From Mesobacillus subterraneus (lineage in GTDB: Bacteria > Bacillota > Bacilli > Bacillales > Cytobacillaceae): DNA of 64,000 bases. Below, piece after piece: positions 51,754 through 61,060 of the stretch. The DNA lies in NCBI RefSeq assembly GCF_020524355.2, contig NZ_CP129019.1, positions 992,001 through 1,056,000 on the forward strand. Reading direction: 5' to 3'. Every line of letters starts with the position of its first letter. Within the stretch, counting starts at the first letter, position 1. Under the pieces are notes generated by a model. The model saw nothing but the letters and a program-made list of their open reading frames with translations, was not told where the DNA came from and searched no databases. Position numbers and translations under genes: made by a program.

Positions 51754-51880
51754 GTCTAAATTGTGAACAAGTGTGACAAAGTTTGCTTTTTTACTTTCCC
51801 TGTAAACGTTTTTCAAGTAAAATAATATCTGTGTGAAATCATTATTTAAATAGATGTTGTACATAAAAGGAGGGTATATG

Positions 51881-52246
51881 ATGAATCGTAATCCAATTAT
51901 TCCGTTCGTATTGATTATGGTAATGGGGATCGGCTTGATGTTCCTGCTTTCGTTTAAGGGTGTTGGGGATTCCAAGGATCTTGCAAAGGAAAAAGAAGGC
52001 GGCGGTGAAAAGACAGAAGAAACTGCTGATGCAAACCCTGAGGATTTTTACCAGCAATCCTGTGCGATGTGCCACGGAAACCAGTATGAAGGCGTTTCAG
52101 GTCCTTCATTGAAAGGTGTAGGCAGCAAGTACTCACAGGATGAAATCAAAGACATCCTCGTTAATGGTAAAGGAGCAATGCCTCCTGGTCTGGCTGCTGG
52201 CAAGGAAGATCAAATGGCAGAATGGATTGTCAATGAATTGAAGTAA
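51881..52246 (+). CDS. cccA: Membrane-anchored cytochrome c-550 (CccA type)
   Basis: A 121-residue monoheme cytochrome. One N-terminal membrane helix (NPIIPFVLIMVMGIGLMFLL) is followed by a low-complexity linker rich in Lys, Glu and Gly and a c-type domain. The heme motif CAMCH lies near residue 62 in YQQSCAMCHGN, and the distal methionine is probably that in GAMPPG. It passes electrons at the outer membrane face. ATG 51881 follows AAAGGAGGG; ATG 51878 is possible. A cre-like TGTAAACGTTTTTCAA lies at 51801, one base longer than consensus. Its terminator was split by the downstream IS element. Confidence 0.92.
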   Translation: MNRNPIIPFVLIMVMGIGLMFLLSFKGVGDSKDLAKEKEGGGEKTEETADANPEDFYQQSCAMCHGNQYEGVSGPSLKGVGSKYSQDEIKDILVNGKGAMPPGLAAGKEDQMAEWIVNELK

Positions 52247-52254
52247 TGAATGAA

Positions 52255-52280
52255 AGGCTCTTTGCTTTTGCAAAGAGCCT
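52255..52280. repeat. Left copy of 26-bp direct repeat (hairpin) flanking the IS element
   Basis: A perfect hairpin, arms AGGCTCTTTGC and GCAAAGAGCCT around a TTTT loop. The identical 26 bases recur at 54025-54050. This copy lacks the T tract that follows the right copy. It is therefore best read as a target duplication of the cccA terminator. Confidence 0.85.
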
Positions 52281-52292
52281 CAGTTTGTAGAC

Positions 52293-52331
52293 AAAAGGGG
52301 TTCGGAATGCTCTCATTCCGAACCCCTTTTT
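52293..52331 (-). terminator. Terminator-like hairpin at the left end of the IS
   Basis: A 17-bp perfect stem (AAAAGGGGTTCGGAATG with complement, loop CTCT). On the minus strand it follows the transposase stop and runs into TTTTGTC. It may also stop read-through from cccA. Confidence 0.8.
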
Positions 52332-52379
52332 GGATTTCATCGAATTTTTCTAAGGAAATAGACTCTCTTTGCTATACTT

Positions 52380-53741
52380 TTAGGCCATTACTGGACTTCT
52401 CCATGTCCAGTTGGCCATCTTCTTCAGGTTCAATGCAGCGAAAGTAAGCATCGCCTGCATCGACAATTTTTTAAGTCCCCTTAGGGTTGTCCAACGCATG
52501 CCATGCTTTTCTTTTGCATCTGCGAAAACGCGCTCAATGGTTTCTTTGCGCTTCGCATAGATTTGTTTTACTTCTGGTTTGTGTCTCAAGTGGTCTACCT
52601 CTTCTACGTACTCTTGCCAGATATGGCGCGTTACCACCTTTTGGTGGTCCTTGCTTTCTGTGCATTGCGCTAAAAACGGGCAGTTGGCGCAGATATGCTT
52701 GGGGGATATTATATTCACGATATCCCTCTTTAGTGGTGGTTGAATACTTCAAGATTTCACCGGCAGGACACAAGTAACAGTCGTAAAATTCGTCATATAC
52801 ATAGTCATATTTACGGAAGAAGCCATCCTTCGTTCGTGGTCGGGTATAAGGCAAAGCCGGGGTCATTTCATTTTCCATCAGAAACTTCGTAATCGCTGGT
52901 GTTTTATAGGCTGCGTCGTACCGCAACAGCAGTAGGCTTTCCAACTTTCTCTATCACTTGTTCTACCAGTGGCTCAAGAATCAGGCTGTCATGCGTGTTA
53001 CCAGGTGTCACAATTGTCCCCAGGACAAATCCGTTACGATCTGATGCCGCATGGAAAGAGTAGGCAAACTGCTTTGTCCGTTCGTCCTTGACGTAGTATC
53101 CACTCTCAGGATCGGTCGTACTTTCCTTGATTTCCTTCGTTTCTTCCTTATCGAACTTATCAGGTGGAAAAGGTTCCTTCCCATGGTCTTCCCGATCCAG
53201 ATTGATCTCTTCCTGGAGTTTCTCTTGATACGCCCGTGTTTCCTTACGCACCACTTTTTTCTCGAATTTATGTTTATTCGCACTGGCTTTTACGTGGGTT
53301 GAATCAATGAAGACGTGTTCTGCACTAATAAGTTTCTTATCAGCTGCGGTCTTAAGAATTCGATAGAAGATCTGTTCAAACAAATCAGTGTCTTTAAAAC
53401 GGCGTTCGTAATTCTTCCCGAAGGTGGAGAAGTGGGGCACTTTATCATGGAATCCATAACCCAAAAACCAGCGGCGGTACTATGTTCGTTTCTACTTCGG
53501 CAATGGTCTGGCGCATGGAACGGATGCCGAATGTATATTGAATGAATGAGAGTTTAATCAGAATAACAGGGTCAATGCTTGGGCGGCCTACTTCCGAATA
53601 CACATCTTTCACCAAGTCATAAATGAAAGAAAAATCTAGGGCAGCTTCCATCTTACGGACTAAATGTTCCTGAGGAACCAGTTGGTCTAAAGCAACCACT
53701 TCTAATTGATCTCGTTGGATTGGATTATTTTTCGAAAGCAT
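52380..53741 (-). pseudogene. IS1182-family transposase, interrupted by three single-base insertions
   Basis: The transposase runs from ATG 53741 (MLSKNNPIQRDQLEVVALDQ) to TAA at 52380-52382. N-terminal DUF772 region: LVPQEHLVRKMEAALDFSF, and IDPVILIKLSFIQYTFGIRS. Middle: WFLGYGFHDKVPHFSTFGKN and the catalytic aspartate region HVFIDSTHVKASANKHK. C-terminal DDE part: CPFLAQCTESKDHQKVVTRH and RKETIERVFADAKEKHGMRW. Frame changes occur at about 53480, at 52918 and at GGGGG 52701-52705. Each is one surplus base; removing them gives an uninterrupted product of about 452 residues. It may therefore be intact in the real genome. Confidence 0.88.
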
Positions 53742-53816
53742 GTTTATCACCTCAAGCGTTATATATATCTATTTTAAAATAGACTTATGGTTAGTTCCAC
53801 GTTAAGTTTGGAAGTC

Positions 53817-53952
53817 CTGTTGATTGGAGTGGAAGGCGCGTAGACTCCTGCGGGCTCAGCTGGACAGGTGAGACCCCGCAGACGCCAACGGCGGTGAGGA
53901 GGCTCACCGCCAGCCCCGCGGAAAGCGAAGCGCCTGGAACGGAAATCAACAG
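53817..53952. repeat. 136-bp palindromic dispersed repeat inside the IS
   Basis: Outer ends CTGTTGATT and AATCAACAG are perfect inverted repeats. Inner GC-rich blocks include GGAAGGCGCG/GCGCCTGGAAC and GGTGAGACC with GAGGAGGCTCACCGCC. It is much richer in GC than its surroundings. No frame crosses it. A sequence of this kind is common in intergenic regions of Bacillus relatives; that is from memory, not from a search. Confidence 0.75.
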
Positions 53953-54024
53953 CCCCCATTCCAGCACCAACCAAAAAAAAGACTGTAGACAAGCTCGATT
54001 TCCATCGAGTTTGTCTACAGTCTG

Positions 54025-54056
54025 AGGCTCTTTGCTTTTGCAAAGAGCCTTTTTTA
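54025..54056 (+). terminator. Right copy of the duplicated hairpin, with T tract
   Basis: Identical 26 bases to 52255-52280, here followed by TTTTTATT. This is the likely original 3' side of the cccA terminator before the IS inserted. Confidence 0.85.
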
Positions 54057-54058
54057 TT

Positions 54059-54362
54059 GAAAAGTATAAATTTTTGTACTTAGATTAGTGTCCAGCTCCA
54101 GCGCCTAGCCCCTAGAGTCGCTTGTCTGGCTGCGGCTCCTAACTCCTCGAGACGCTTGTCTAGTCTCGCCTCCTAGAAACTCCGAAACTTCAACTCCGCC
54201 GGCAGAAGCAAAAAGCGCTTCTTTGCCAGAGTCTCCAGTTTCTGCGTTTCTGGCCAGTCGGCTATACTTTTCGATTTCGGTCCTGGCAATGAAGTCAAAG
54301 AACGACTTCACTGCCAGGCCCTCCAGCGCTTGTCGGGGCTGACCAAGGCGCTTGCGCTTTTC
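54059..54362. repeat. Diverged copies of the CTAGC-CAGCGCC dispersed repeat
   Basis: It begins with AAAAGTATAAATTTTTGTAC and GTGTCCAGCTCCAGCGCCTAG, continues with a second diverged copy, and ends with a hairpin copy CTGGCAATGAAGTC/GACTTCACTGCCAG and CTCCAGCGCTTGTCGGGG...GCGCTTGCGCTTTTC. The parts match the 156-bp units at 35 kb. With the IS it fills the gap before trmK; no gene is seen. Confidence 0.85.
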
Positions 54363-54436
54363 TTACATAATTGGACAAGAGGCACGTGGTTTTCATATAC
54401 TTATAAAAGCAAAATAAGATTTAGTAGGTGACTTGT

Positions 54437-55147
54437 ATGAATGCTGAAAAACTATCAGACAGGCTTGAAGCCGTAGCAAATTATATTCCTGAAGGTGCAA
54501 GCCTGGCCGATATTGGTTCTGACCATGCTTATCTTCCGTGTAATGTTGTAAAGAAGGGAACTGTTACAATGGCGATCGCAGGCGAGGTCGCCGAAGGGCC
54601 TTTTCAATCTGCCATTGAGCAAGTTCGTGAAGAAAATCTCACTGAGAAGATTTCAGTCAGAAAAGGAGATGGTCTTGAAGTCATTCAACCAGGAGAGGTG
54701 GATTGTATTACCATCGCTGGTATGGGTGGTACATTGATATCAACGATTCTCGAACAAGGGAAATCGAAACTAGAAGGAGTCAGCAGGCTTGTCCTACAGC
54801 CTAATGTTGGAAGCTTTGCGGTCCGCAAATGGCTGGTTGACAGTGGATGGGAATTGGTCAAAGAAGAAATTTTAGAAGAAGACGGGAAAATTTACGAAAT
54901 CCTAGTTGCTGAGAAAGGCGAACCAATGAAGCCATATCAGCATATTGATTTTGATATTGGAATATTGTTTGGCCCATTTTTACTGAAGGAAAAATCAAAG
55001 GTATTCATTGAAAAGTGGAATGGGGAAAAACGAAATTGGGAGCGTATCCTAAAGCAGCTCGATGAGGCTGTACAGAATGATGATACAGAAAGCAAGAGAC
55101 AAGAACTTAAAATGAAACTAAAGATGGCAGAGGAGGCGTTACAGTGA
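54437..55147 (+). CDS. trmK: tRNA (adenine22-N1)-methyltransferase TrmK
   Basis: A 236-residue SAM-dependent enzyme that makes m1A22 in bacterial tRNAs. SAM site SLADIGSDHAYLPC near residues 21-34 and catalytic region DCITIAGMGGTLISTIL. A C-terminal coiled-coil part ends the protein. ATG 54437 is chosen over GTG 54428, since GTAGGTG is the ribosome-binding site. It overlaps yqfO by 4 bp. Confidence 0.93.
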   Translation: MNAEKLSDRLEAVANYIPEGASLADIGSDHAYLPCNVVKKGTVTMAIAGEVAEGPFQSAIEQVREENLTEKISVRKGDGLEVIQPGEVDCITIAGMGGTLISTILEQGKSKLEGVSRLVLQPNVGSFAVRKWLVDSGWELVKEEILEEDGKIYEILVAEKGEPMKPYQHIDFDIGILFGPFLLKEKSKVFIEKWNGEKRNWERILKQLDEAVQNDDTESKRQELKMKLKMAEEALQ

Positions 55148-56259
55148 AAAACGTGAATGGCCATCAAGTGATTCAGCTTTTTGAACAATTTTCGCCTAAG
55201 GTATTTGCAATGGAAGGCGATAAGGTTGGCCTGCAAATAGGTGCGTTGAACTCAGCGGTCAATAATGTCCTGGTTGCGCTTGATGTAACAGAAGAAGTGG
55301 TGGAGGAGGCAATTGCCAAGAATGTTCAATTGATCATTGCGCATCATCCGCCAATATTCAGGCCATTGAAGAAGATCGCGACGGACACCCCTGCTGGAAG
55401 AATGATTGCCAAGTTAATCAAGCATGACATCGCAGTTTATGCGGCCCATACGAATCTTGATGTCGCTAAAGGAGGTGTAAATGACCTGCTGGCTGATGCT
55501 CTCGGTTTAAAGAACCCTCAAGTGCTGGTGCCAACGTATGAGGATAAGTTGAAAAAGCTTGTCGTTTTCGTACCTGAGGAAAATGCTGAGATTCTCAGAG
55601 ATGCCTTAGGGAATGCAGGAGCCGGTGCAATCGGCAACTACAGCCATTGTACGTTCTCCGGGCCCGGAGAGGGACGGTTCCTTCCAGGTCATAATACAGA
55701 TCCTTATATCGGCGAACAAGGAAAGCTTGAAGCGGTCAATGAAGTGCGCGTTGAAACTGTTTTCCCGCAAAGTATTGAAAAGAGGGTGATTCAAGCGATG
55801 ATCAAGGCCCATCCTTATGAGGAGGTCGCCTATGATGTATATCGACTTGAAAATATGGGAGAACAGCTTGGACTTGGTAGAATTGGAACAGTCGAAGAAA
55901 CGACGCTGTCTGAATATGCCAATGTTGTTAAGAAAGCCCTGGGAGTTGATAAAGTTCGGGTTGTCGGTGACTTGAACGCAAAGGTGAAAAAGGTAGCTGT
56001 CCTTGGTGGTGACGGAAATAAGTATTACTCACAGGCGAAATTCCGCGGGGCGGATGTATACATTACCGGAGATATATACTATCACACAGCACACGACGCG
56101 CTGATGGCCGGACTGAATATGATTGATCCGGGTCATAATGTCGAGAAGGTCATGAAAGTGGGAGTCGCCACTGTGATGGAAGCACGATGCCAGGAAAAAG
56201 GGTACGATGTAAAGTTCATTCCATCTGAAATATCGACCGATCCATTTACTCATATTTAG
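55144..56259 (+). CDS. yqfO: Nif3-like dinuclear metal center protein YqfO
   Basis: A 371-residue NIF3/DUF34 protein. Metal-binding segments are IIAHHPPIFRPLK, VYAAHTNLDVAKGG and, near the C-terminus, VYITGDIYYHTAHDAL. A PII-like insertion of about 100 residues sits between the halves, as in the long Gram-positive form. Some annotation calls it GTP cyclohydrolase I type 2; the cellular role is unsettled. Start GTG 55144 overlaps the trmK stop. Confidence 0.92.
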   Translation: MKNVNGHQVIQLFEQFSPKVFAMEGDKVGLQIGALNSAVNNVLVALDVTEEVVEEAIAKNVQLIIAHHPPIFRPLKKIATDTPAGRMIAKLIKHDIAVYAAHTNLDVAKGGVNDLLADALGLKNPQVLVPTYEDKLKKLVVFVPEENAEILRDALGNAGAGAIGNYSHCTFSGPGEGRFLPGHNTDPYIGEQGKLEAVNEVRVETVFPQSIEKRVIQAMIKAHPYEEVAYDVYRLENMGEQLGLGRIGTVEETTLSEYANVVKKALGVDKVRVVGDLNAKVKKVAVLGGDGNKYYSQAKFRGADVYITGDIYYHTAHDALMAGLNMIDPGHNVEKVMKVGVATVMEARCQEKGYDVKFIPSEISTDPFTHI

Positions 56260-56397
56260 GATTTGCCATCGATTCAAGATTGTTCTAGCAACATTCCGCT
56301 CACAGAATAAGAAAAACTGCGCTAGAATAATGAAGTCGAGTACGAGTTCGGTCACAGCACCAAATCTCGGGTTGTATTTATGAGCGCTAAAAATAAG

Positions 56398-56430
56398 AAA
56401 GCAGCCTGAATGGATAATTCAGGCTGCTTT
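56398..56430. terminator. Bidirectional terminator between yqfO and ispH
   Basis: A 14-bp perfect stem AAAGCAGCCTGAAT with complement (56398-56411, 56417-56430) between two convergent genes. Confidence 0.88.
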
Positions 56431-56441
56431 TCATATTATAC

Positions 56442-57395
56442 TTATACGTTTGCTTCGGTCTTCTTGACCTTTGGCAGGATTTTGTGAAGAGGTACTTTTT
56501 TCTCTTTTACCCAAGTTCCTTCGTTTTTCTTGTCAAACTGCTGGAGGAAGGAAATGACCTCTTTTGTGATTGGTGTAGGAGTAGATGCTCCAGATGTTAC
56601 GGCGACAGTATCAGCATCTTTTATCCAATTGATATCAAGTTCGGTGATATCGGCAATTCGATATGCCTTAGTTCCGGCTATTTCTTCAGATACTTGTGCG
56701 AGACGATTTGAATTATTGCTTTTTGGATCTCCAACTACGATCAGCACATCTGCTTCCTTAGCCTGCTCGGCGACTGCCTCCTGGCGTACTTGTGTAGCCA
56801 TGCAAATTTCTCTATGGACTTCTGAGTGCGGATACTTTTCTGTTACTTTCTTCATGATTTCGGCAACGTCCCACTGGCTCATCGTTGTCTGATTGGTTAC
56901 AATCAGTTTTTCAGCATGCAGTTCTAAAGCCTCGACATCAGCTGCTGTTTCCACAAGATGAACGATCCCTGGTGCGACACCTACTGCTCCCTCAGGTTCG
57001 GGATGCCCTTTTTTGCCGATGTAAATAACTTCATAACCTTCTTTTTCTTTTTCCGTGATCAGGTTATGAGTGTTTGTAACGTCTGGACATGTCGCGTCAA
57101 TCGAGACAAGGCCCTTTTCCTTGGCAAGCTCCCTGACTTCGGGGGAAATGCCGTGGGCAGTGAAAATAACTGTCCCGCCTTCAACTTTTTCTAGGATTTC
57201 CTTGCGGTTGTTTCCATCCAATGTAATGATGCCTTCTTCTTCAAATGCATCCGTGACATGTTTATTATGGACAATCATCCCAAGTATATATATTGGACGC
57301 GGCAGGCTTTTATCCAATGCAGCATTACGTGCAATGACCATGGCGTCGACAACACCATAGCAATAACCGCGTGGCGATATTTTTATTACATTCAT
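56442..57395 (-). CDS. ispH: 4-Hydroxy-3-methylbut-2-enyl diphosphate reductase IspH
   Basis: A 317-residue iron-sulfur enzyme, last step of the MEP isoprenoid pathway. Cluster cysteines lie in [23 protein letters not shown] and [14 protein letters not shown]. The motif [11 protein letters not shown] is typical. ATG 57395 has GGAGGTTG upstream on the minus strand. It stands in the yqf cluster as yqfP, opposite in direction to its neighbours trmK-yqfO and cshB. Confidence 0.96.
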   Translation of the reverse strand: MNVIKISPRGYCYGVVDAMVIARNAALDKSLPRPIYILGMIVHNKHVTDAFEEEGIITLDGNNRKEILEKVEGGTVIFTAHGISPEVRELAKEKGLVSIDATCPDVTNTHNLITEKEKEGYEVIYIGKKGHPEPEGAVGVAPGIVHLVETAADVEALELHAEKLIVTNQTTMSQWDVAEIMKKVTEKYPHSEVHREICMATQVRQEAVAEQAKEADVLIVVGDPKSNNSNRLAQVSEEIAGTKAYRIADITELDINWIKDADTVAVTSGASTPTPITKEVISFLQQFDKKNEGTWVKEKKVPLHKILPKVKKTEANV

Positions 57396-57502
57396 TGAGT
57401 CAACCTCCTAAGAATACCTCTGATTCTTTCTTTTATTATATAAGACTTGCAGAAAGAATACAAAAGCCACTTTCCAGAAGGAATGAATTAACTGTTTTCC
57501 AA

Positions 57503-58132
57503 TTATATGAACAATTTAGGAGTAGAAGCTGAATTATTGCTTTGCTTTTTGATTGGCGGTTTTTGTGATGGAGAACTGGAACCAGCGTTTTTGGACTTCT
57601 TGGCTTTAATCTTTTTGTCGATTTTTTCGTTCGTTTCTTGTTCGGTTGTTGGTTCATCAGCATCCGGGAGGTCCTTCAATCCTCTGTACAGTTTCCACAT
57701 TGAAGGCAAATTACGGACGAGAGGACCGTATTGCTGGATCATCGGTCCGAATTGCTGTGCGGTGCTAAGAACTTTTTGCGTGTTGGTGAGAAAACCATTC
57801 AGTGCAGATGGATCAGCGAGGGTCTTCAGGATTCCTCCGCCAGAGCTGGCTGCACGAGCAGGCCCACTTCCGCCTCCTGGTATTAAACCCGAGATACCAT
57901 TTCCCTGGCCTCTGCTGCCTTTCCCTAGGATCTTTGAAAGCAAACCTCCACCTTGTCTTGATTGCGGTTTTCTTCCCATCATTCGAGGCATTTGTCCCTG
58001 CGGCATCCTGGGTCCAGGACCAAATTGATTTGGGTACATCTGCCGCTGACCCATGAAGGGACCTCCCATCATGCCAGGACCATAAAACCGATTCTGCATT
58101 CCGCGTGAGTTCATACGGGGTCCATGTAGCAT
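57503..58132 (-). CDS. yqfQ: YqfQ/VrrA-like low-complexity protein
   Basis: A 209-residue protein of the YqfQ-like family. The N-terminal 90 residues are rich in Gly, Pro, Met, Gln and Arg (GPGMMGGPFMGQRQMYP), followed by a compact middle (LKTLADPSALNGFLTNTQKV, QQFGPMIQQYGPLVRNLPSM). The lysine- and serine-rich tail ends the protein. It lies upstream of ispH, where yqfQ is in B. subtilis. Function unknown; related genes carry variable-length repeats. Confidence 0.85.
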   Translation of the reverse strand: MLHGPRMNSRGMQNRFYGPGMMGGPFMGQRQMYPNQFGPGPRMPQGQMPRMMGRKPQSRQGGGLLSKILGKGSRGQGNGISGLIPGGGSGPARAASSGGGILKTLADPSALNGFLTNTQKVLSTAQQFGPMIQQYGPLVRNLPSMWKLYRGLKDLPDADEPTTEQETNEKIDKKIKAKKSKNAGSSSPSQKPPIKKQSNNSASTPKLFI

Positions 58133-58375
58133 CGTGACCCCTCCTTTCCCATTATTTCATCTCCTATTAGAGTATGCATATAATCAGAATTGGTTTAAGA
58201 AAAAAGTATGTTTGCGAAACAGGTTTGTTTTTTTATAAGGAAAGGTTAAGATAGTACTGATTGGAGATTTTCTGCAATCTTTATTATAATTACAGGATGA
58301 ACCTGATGAAATCAGCTTACGGAACGGCTGAAATCCCTTTTTAACAGGGAACAGGGTGAAAGAAGGAGATTCTCA

Positions 58376-59692
58376 ATGAGTGAAACAAAATTTAATCGTT
58401 ATGAATTGAAACCATTCATTATAGATGCGATCAATAAACTAGGTTTTCATGAGCCAACTGAAATCCAGGAACGTCTTATCCCTACGATCATGAAGGGAGA
58501 AAGTGCCATCGGCCAATCCCAGACGGGTACAGGAAAGACGCATGCCTATGTACTGCCTATCATGGACAAGCTTAACCCATCACGCAATGAGGTGCAGGCG
58601 GTAATCACTGCGCCAACTCGTGAGCTTGCCAACCAAATTTACCATGAAGTTCTTAAAATTGCTGAACACGCTCCGCAGGGAGAGCAGATCACAGCTCGTT
58701 GCTATATTGGCGGGACAGACAAGCAAAGAACGATTGAAAAGCTCAAGACACAGCCGCAAATCGTCATTGGCACTCCGGGGAGGATTAACGACCTGGTAAA
58801 GGAAAACGCGCTATTTGTGCATACGGCGAACATGCTCGTGATCGATGAGGCAGACTTAATGCTTGATATGGGATTCATCGAGGACATTGACCAGTTCGCA
58901 TCCCGTATGCCAGAAAAGCTTCAAATGCTTGTATTTTCAGCAACGATTCCTGAAAAATTAAAACCATTCCTTAAAAAGTACATGGAAAACCCAAAATATG
59001 TACAAATCGATCCTAAACAGGCTACAGCAGAGAAGATTGAACATATTCTTCTGCCTGCAAGGCATCGTGATAAAATTGGGCTTGTTTATTCAGCGCTGGT
59101 TGCGTTCAATCCGTATCTTGGTATTGTATTTGCTAATACAAAGAAAAAAGTAGATGAAATTGCTGATGGTTTGATCCAAAAAGGGATGAAGGTTGGCCGT
59201 ATCCATGGAGACCTGAGCCCGCGCGAACGCAAGCGTGTCATGAAACAGATTAAGGACCTTGAGTTCCAGTATCTTGTTGCTACTGACCTGGCCGCCAGAG
59301 GAATCGATATTCAAGGGATCAGCCATGTCATCAACTATGAACTTCCTACAGACCTGGATTTTTATATTCACAGGGTTGGAAGGACTGCCCGTGCAGGTTC
59401 TTCAGGTGTTGCCCTGACGGTCTATGAGCAGAGTGATGAAGATGCACTGATCCGTCTTGAAAAAATGGGCATCACTTTTAGAAACATTGATTTGAAAAAA
59501 GGTGAACTTACCGAAATCGAGGAGCGGAACAGACGCCTGAACAGAAAGAAAAAAGAAACTACAGGCGAGGCGAAGGCAAAGAATCTTGTTTCCAAACCTA
59601 AAAAGGTAAAACCAGGCTATAAGAAGAAAATGAAATATGAGATGGATAAAATTAAAAAGCGAGAAAACCGTATACAAAAAAGAAATAAATAA
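58376..59692 (+). CDS. cshB: DEAD-box RNA helicase CshB
   Basis: A 438-residue cold-shock-type RNA helicase. Motifs: Q region GFHEPTEIQERLIPTIM, I SQTGTGKT, Ia APTREL, II DEAD, III SAT, V ATDLAARGIDI, VI HRVGRTARAG. A lysine-rich tail of about 60 residues follows the core. AGAAGGAGA precedes ATG 58376. A TATAAT at 58285-58290 with a weak TTGGAG box may be its promoter. nfo follows after 21 bp. Confidence 0.94.
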   Translation: MSETKFNRYELKPFIIDAINKLGFHEPTEIQERLIPTIMKGESAIGQSQTGTGKTHAYVLPIMDKLNPSRNEVQAVITAPTRELANQIYHEVLKIAEHAPQGEQITARCYIGGTDKQRTIEKLKTQPQIVIGTPGRINDLVKENALFVHTANMLVIDEADLMLDMGFIEDIDQFASRMPEKLQMLVFSATIPEKLKPFLKKYMENPKYVQIDPKQATAEKIEHILLPARHRDKIGLVYSALVAFNPYLGIVFANTKKKVDEIADGLIQKGMKVGRIHGDLSPRERKRVMKQIKDLEFQYLVATDLAARGIDIQGISHVINYELPTDLDFYIHRVGRTARAGSSGVALTVYEQSDEDALIRLEKMGITFRNIDLKKGELTEIEERNRRLNRKKKETTGEAKAKNLVSKPKKVKPGYKKKMKYEMDKIKKRENRIQKRNK

Positions 59693-59713
59693 AGGGATTT
59701 AGGAGAGATCAAG

Positions 59714-60604
59714 ATGTTAATTGGATCACATGTTTCCATGAGCGGCAAAAAGATGCTGCTTGCTGCTAGTGAGGAAGCTGTCTCATATGGTGCAAATACT
59801 TTTATGATCTATACGGGGGCACCTCAGAATACAAGAAGGAAAAAAATCGAGGACCTGAATATTGAAGCTGGCCGTCTGCATATGGAGCAGAATGGTATCG
59901 ATGAAATCGTCGTCCATGCCCCTTATATCATCAATATAGGGAACAGTCAAAATCCTGATACCTTTGATTTAGGAGTAAGATTTTTACGAAGTGAAATCGA
60001 TAGGACAGAGGCAATTGGTTCCAGGCAAATTGTGCTCCACCCAGGTGCGCATGTTGGAGCAGGTACAGAAAAAGGGATTGAAAAAATCATAGAGGGACTT
60101 AATGAAGTGCTTTCACAGGATGATCGAGTTCAAATTGCTCTTGAAACAATGGCTGGAAAAGGATCGGAGTGCGGAAAATCCTTTGAAGAACTCGCGATGA
60201 TCATCGATGGAGTAACCCATAACGACAAGCTTTCTATTTGCTTCGATACTTGCCATACTCATGATGCAGGATACCGGATCGTTGAAGATTTTGATGGTGT
60301 GCTGAATGAATTCGATAAAATCATCGGTCTTGATAGATTGAAGGTGCTTCACCTCAATGACAGCAAAAATGAGGTCGGGATGAGGAAGGACCGTCACGAG
60401 AATATCGGATTCGGACATATCGGCTTTGAGGCATTAAGCTATATTGTCCATCATCCGCAATTGACACATGTTCCTAAGATTCTCGAAACTCCTTTTGTCG
60501 GTGAGGACAAGAACAGTAAAAAGGCGCCCTACAAACATGAGATTGACATGCTGAAAAGCAAACAATTTGAAGAAAATTTGCTTGATATCATCAGGAATAG
60601 CTAA
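59714..60604 (+). CDS. nfo: Endonuclease IV (Nfo)
   Basis: A 296-residue TIM-barrel zinc enzyme that cuts DNA at abasic sites. [14 protein letters not shown] starts the protein, with [35 protein letters not shown] and [20 protein letters not shown] carrying metal ligands. TTAGGAGAG precedes ATG 59714. It is followed by a terminator and a repeat array. Confidence 0.96.
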   Translation: MLIGSHVSMSGKKMLLAASEEAVSYGANTFMIYTGAPQNTRRKKIEDLNIEAGRLHMEQNGIDEIVVHAPYIINIGNSQNPDTFDLGVRFLRSEIDRTEAIGSRQIVLHPGAHVGAGTEKGIEKIIEGLNEVLSQDDRVQIALETMAGKGSECGKSFEELAMIIDGVTHNDKLSICFDTCHTHDAGYRIVEDFDGVLNEFDKIIGLDRLKVLHLNDSKNEVGMRKDRHENIGFGHIGFEALSYIVHHPQLTHVPKILETPFVGEDKNSKKAPYKHEIDMLKSKQFEENLLDIIRNS

Positions 60605-60606
60605 AC

Positions 60607-60639
60607 AAAAGCTGTGGATTTAGTTCCACAGCTTTTTTT
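60607..60639 (+). terminator. Terminator of cshB-nfo
   Basis: A 12-bp perfect stem AAAAGCTGTGGA/TCCACAGCTTTT (60607-60618, 60625-60636) is followed by TTT. Confidence 0.9.
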
Positions 60640-60696
60640 GCGGGTAAAATAGGACCGGTTATGAGTGACCACTAGGTGGAATGATAGTTACAGGCA

Positions 60697-61060
60697 TGAC
60701 GGACAGAAATAGCCGGAAAAGAGGAAAAAATGTCCGTCAAAAGGGTCATGACGGACAGAAATAGGCGGGAAAGAGGAAAAAGTGTCCGTAATAAGGGTCG
60801 TGACGGACAGAAATAGCCGAGAGAGAGGAGAAAGTGTCCGTCATAAGGGTCATGACGGACAGAAATAGCCGAGAGAGAGGAGAAAGTGTCCGTCATAAGG
60901 GTCATGACGGACAGAAATAGCCGAGAGAGAGGAGAAAGTGTCCGTAATAAGGGTCGTGACGGACAGAAATAGGCGGGAAAGAGGAAAAAGTGTCCGTCAA
61001 GAGAGTCATGACGGACAGAAATAGGCGGGAAAAAGAAAAAAGTGTCCGTCATAGAAATCA
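60697..61060. repeat. Tandem array, exact 52-bp period, seven units
   Basis: TGACGGACA recurs at 60697, 60749, 60801, 60853, 60905, 60957 and 61009, with a last partial at 61061; all steps are 52 bp. Each unit also carries TGTCCGTCA (or TGTCCGTAA in two), so adjacent arms pair as TGTCCGTCAT-N7-ATGACGGACA. Between them lies AGAAATAGSCG and a purine run of the GAGGAAAAAG kind. On the minus strand each hairpin is followed by a T/C-rich tail. This is a degenerate form of the yqfT terminator that abuts the array. Two units with TGTCCGTAA are each followed by CGTGACGG instead of CATGACGG. No credible gene is seen. Confidence 0.95.

Larger units (their letters stand above)
52281..54024. mobile_element. 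IS1182-family-like insertion sequence, 1744 bp
   Basis: The ends are inverted: left CAGTTTGTAGACAAA and right (reverse complement) CAGACTGTAGACAAA, 13 of 15 matching. The element is flanked by identical 26-bp hairpin repeats. It holds one transposase gene on the minus strand. Near the right end a 19-bp hairpin (53981-54023) includes the terminal repeat. Near the left end a 17-bp hairpin (52293-52330) follows the transposase stop. A 136-bp dispersed repeat sits between transposase and right end. The family assignment comes from the transposase. Confidence 0.82.

Noticed and set aside
60697-61060. CRISPR array
   Set aside because: Both parts of the unit are conserved, there are no variable spacers, and no cas genes are present.
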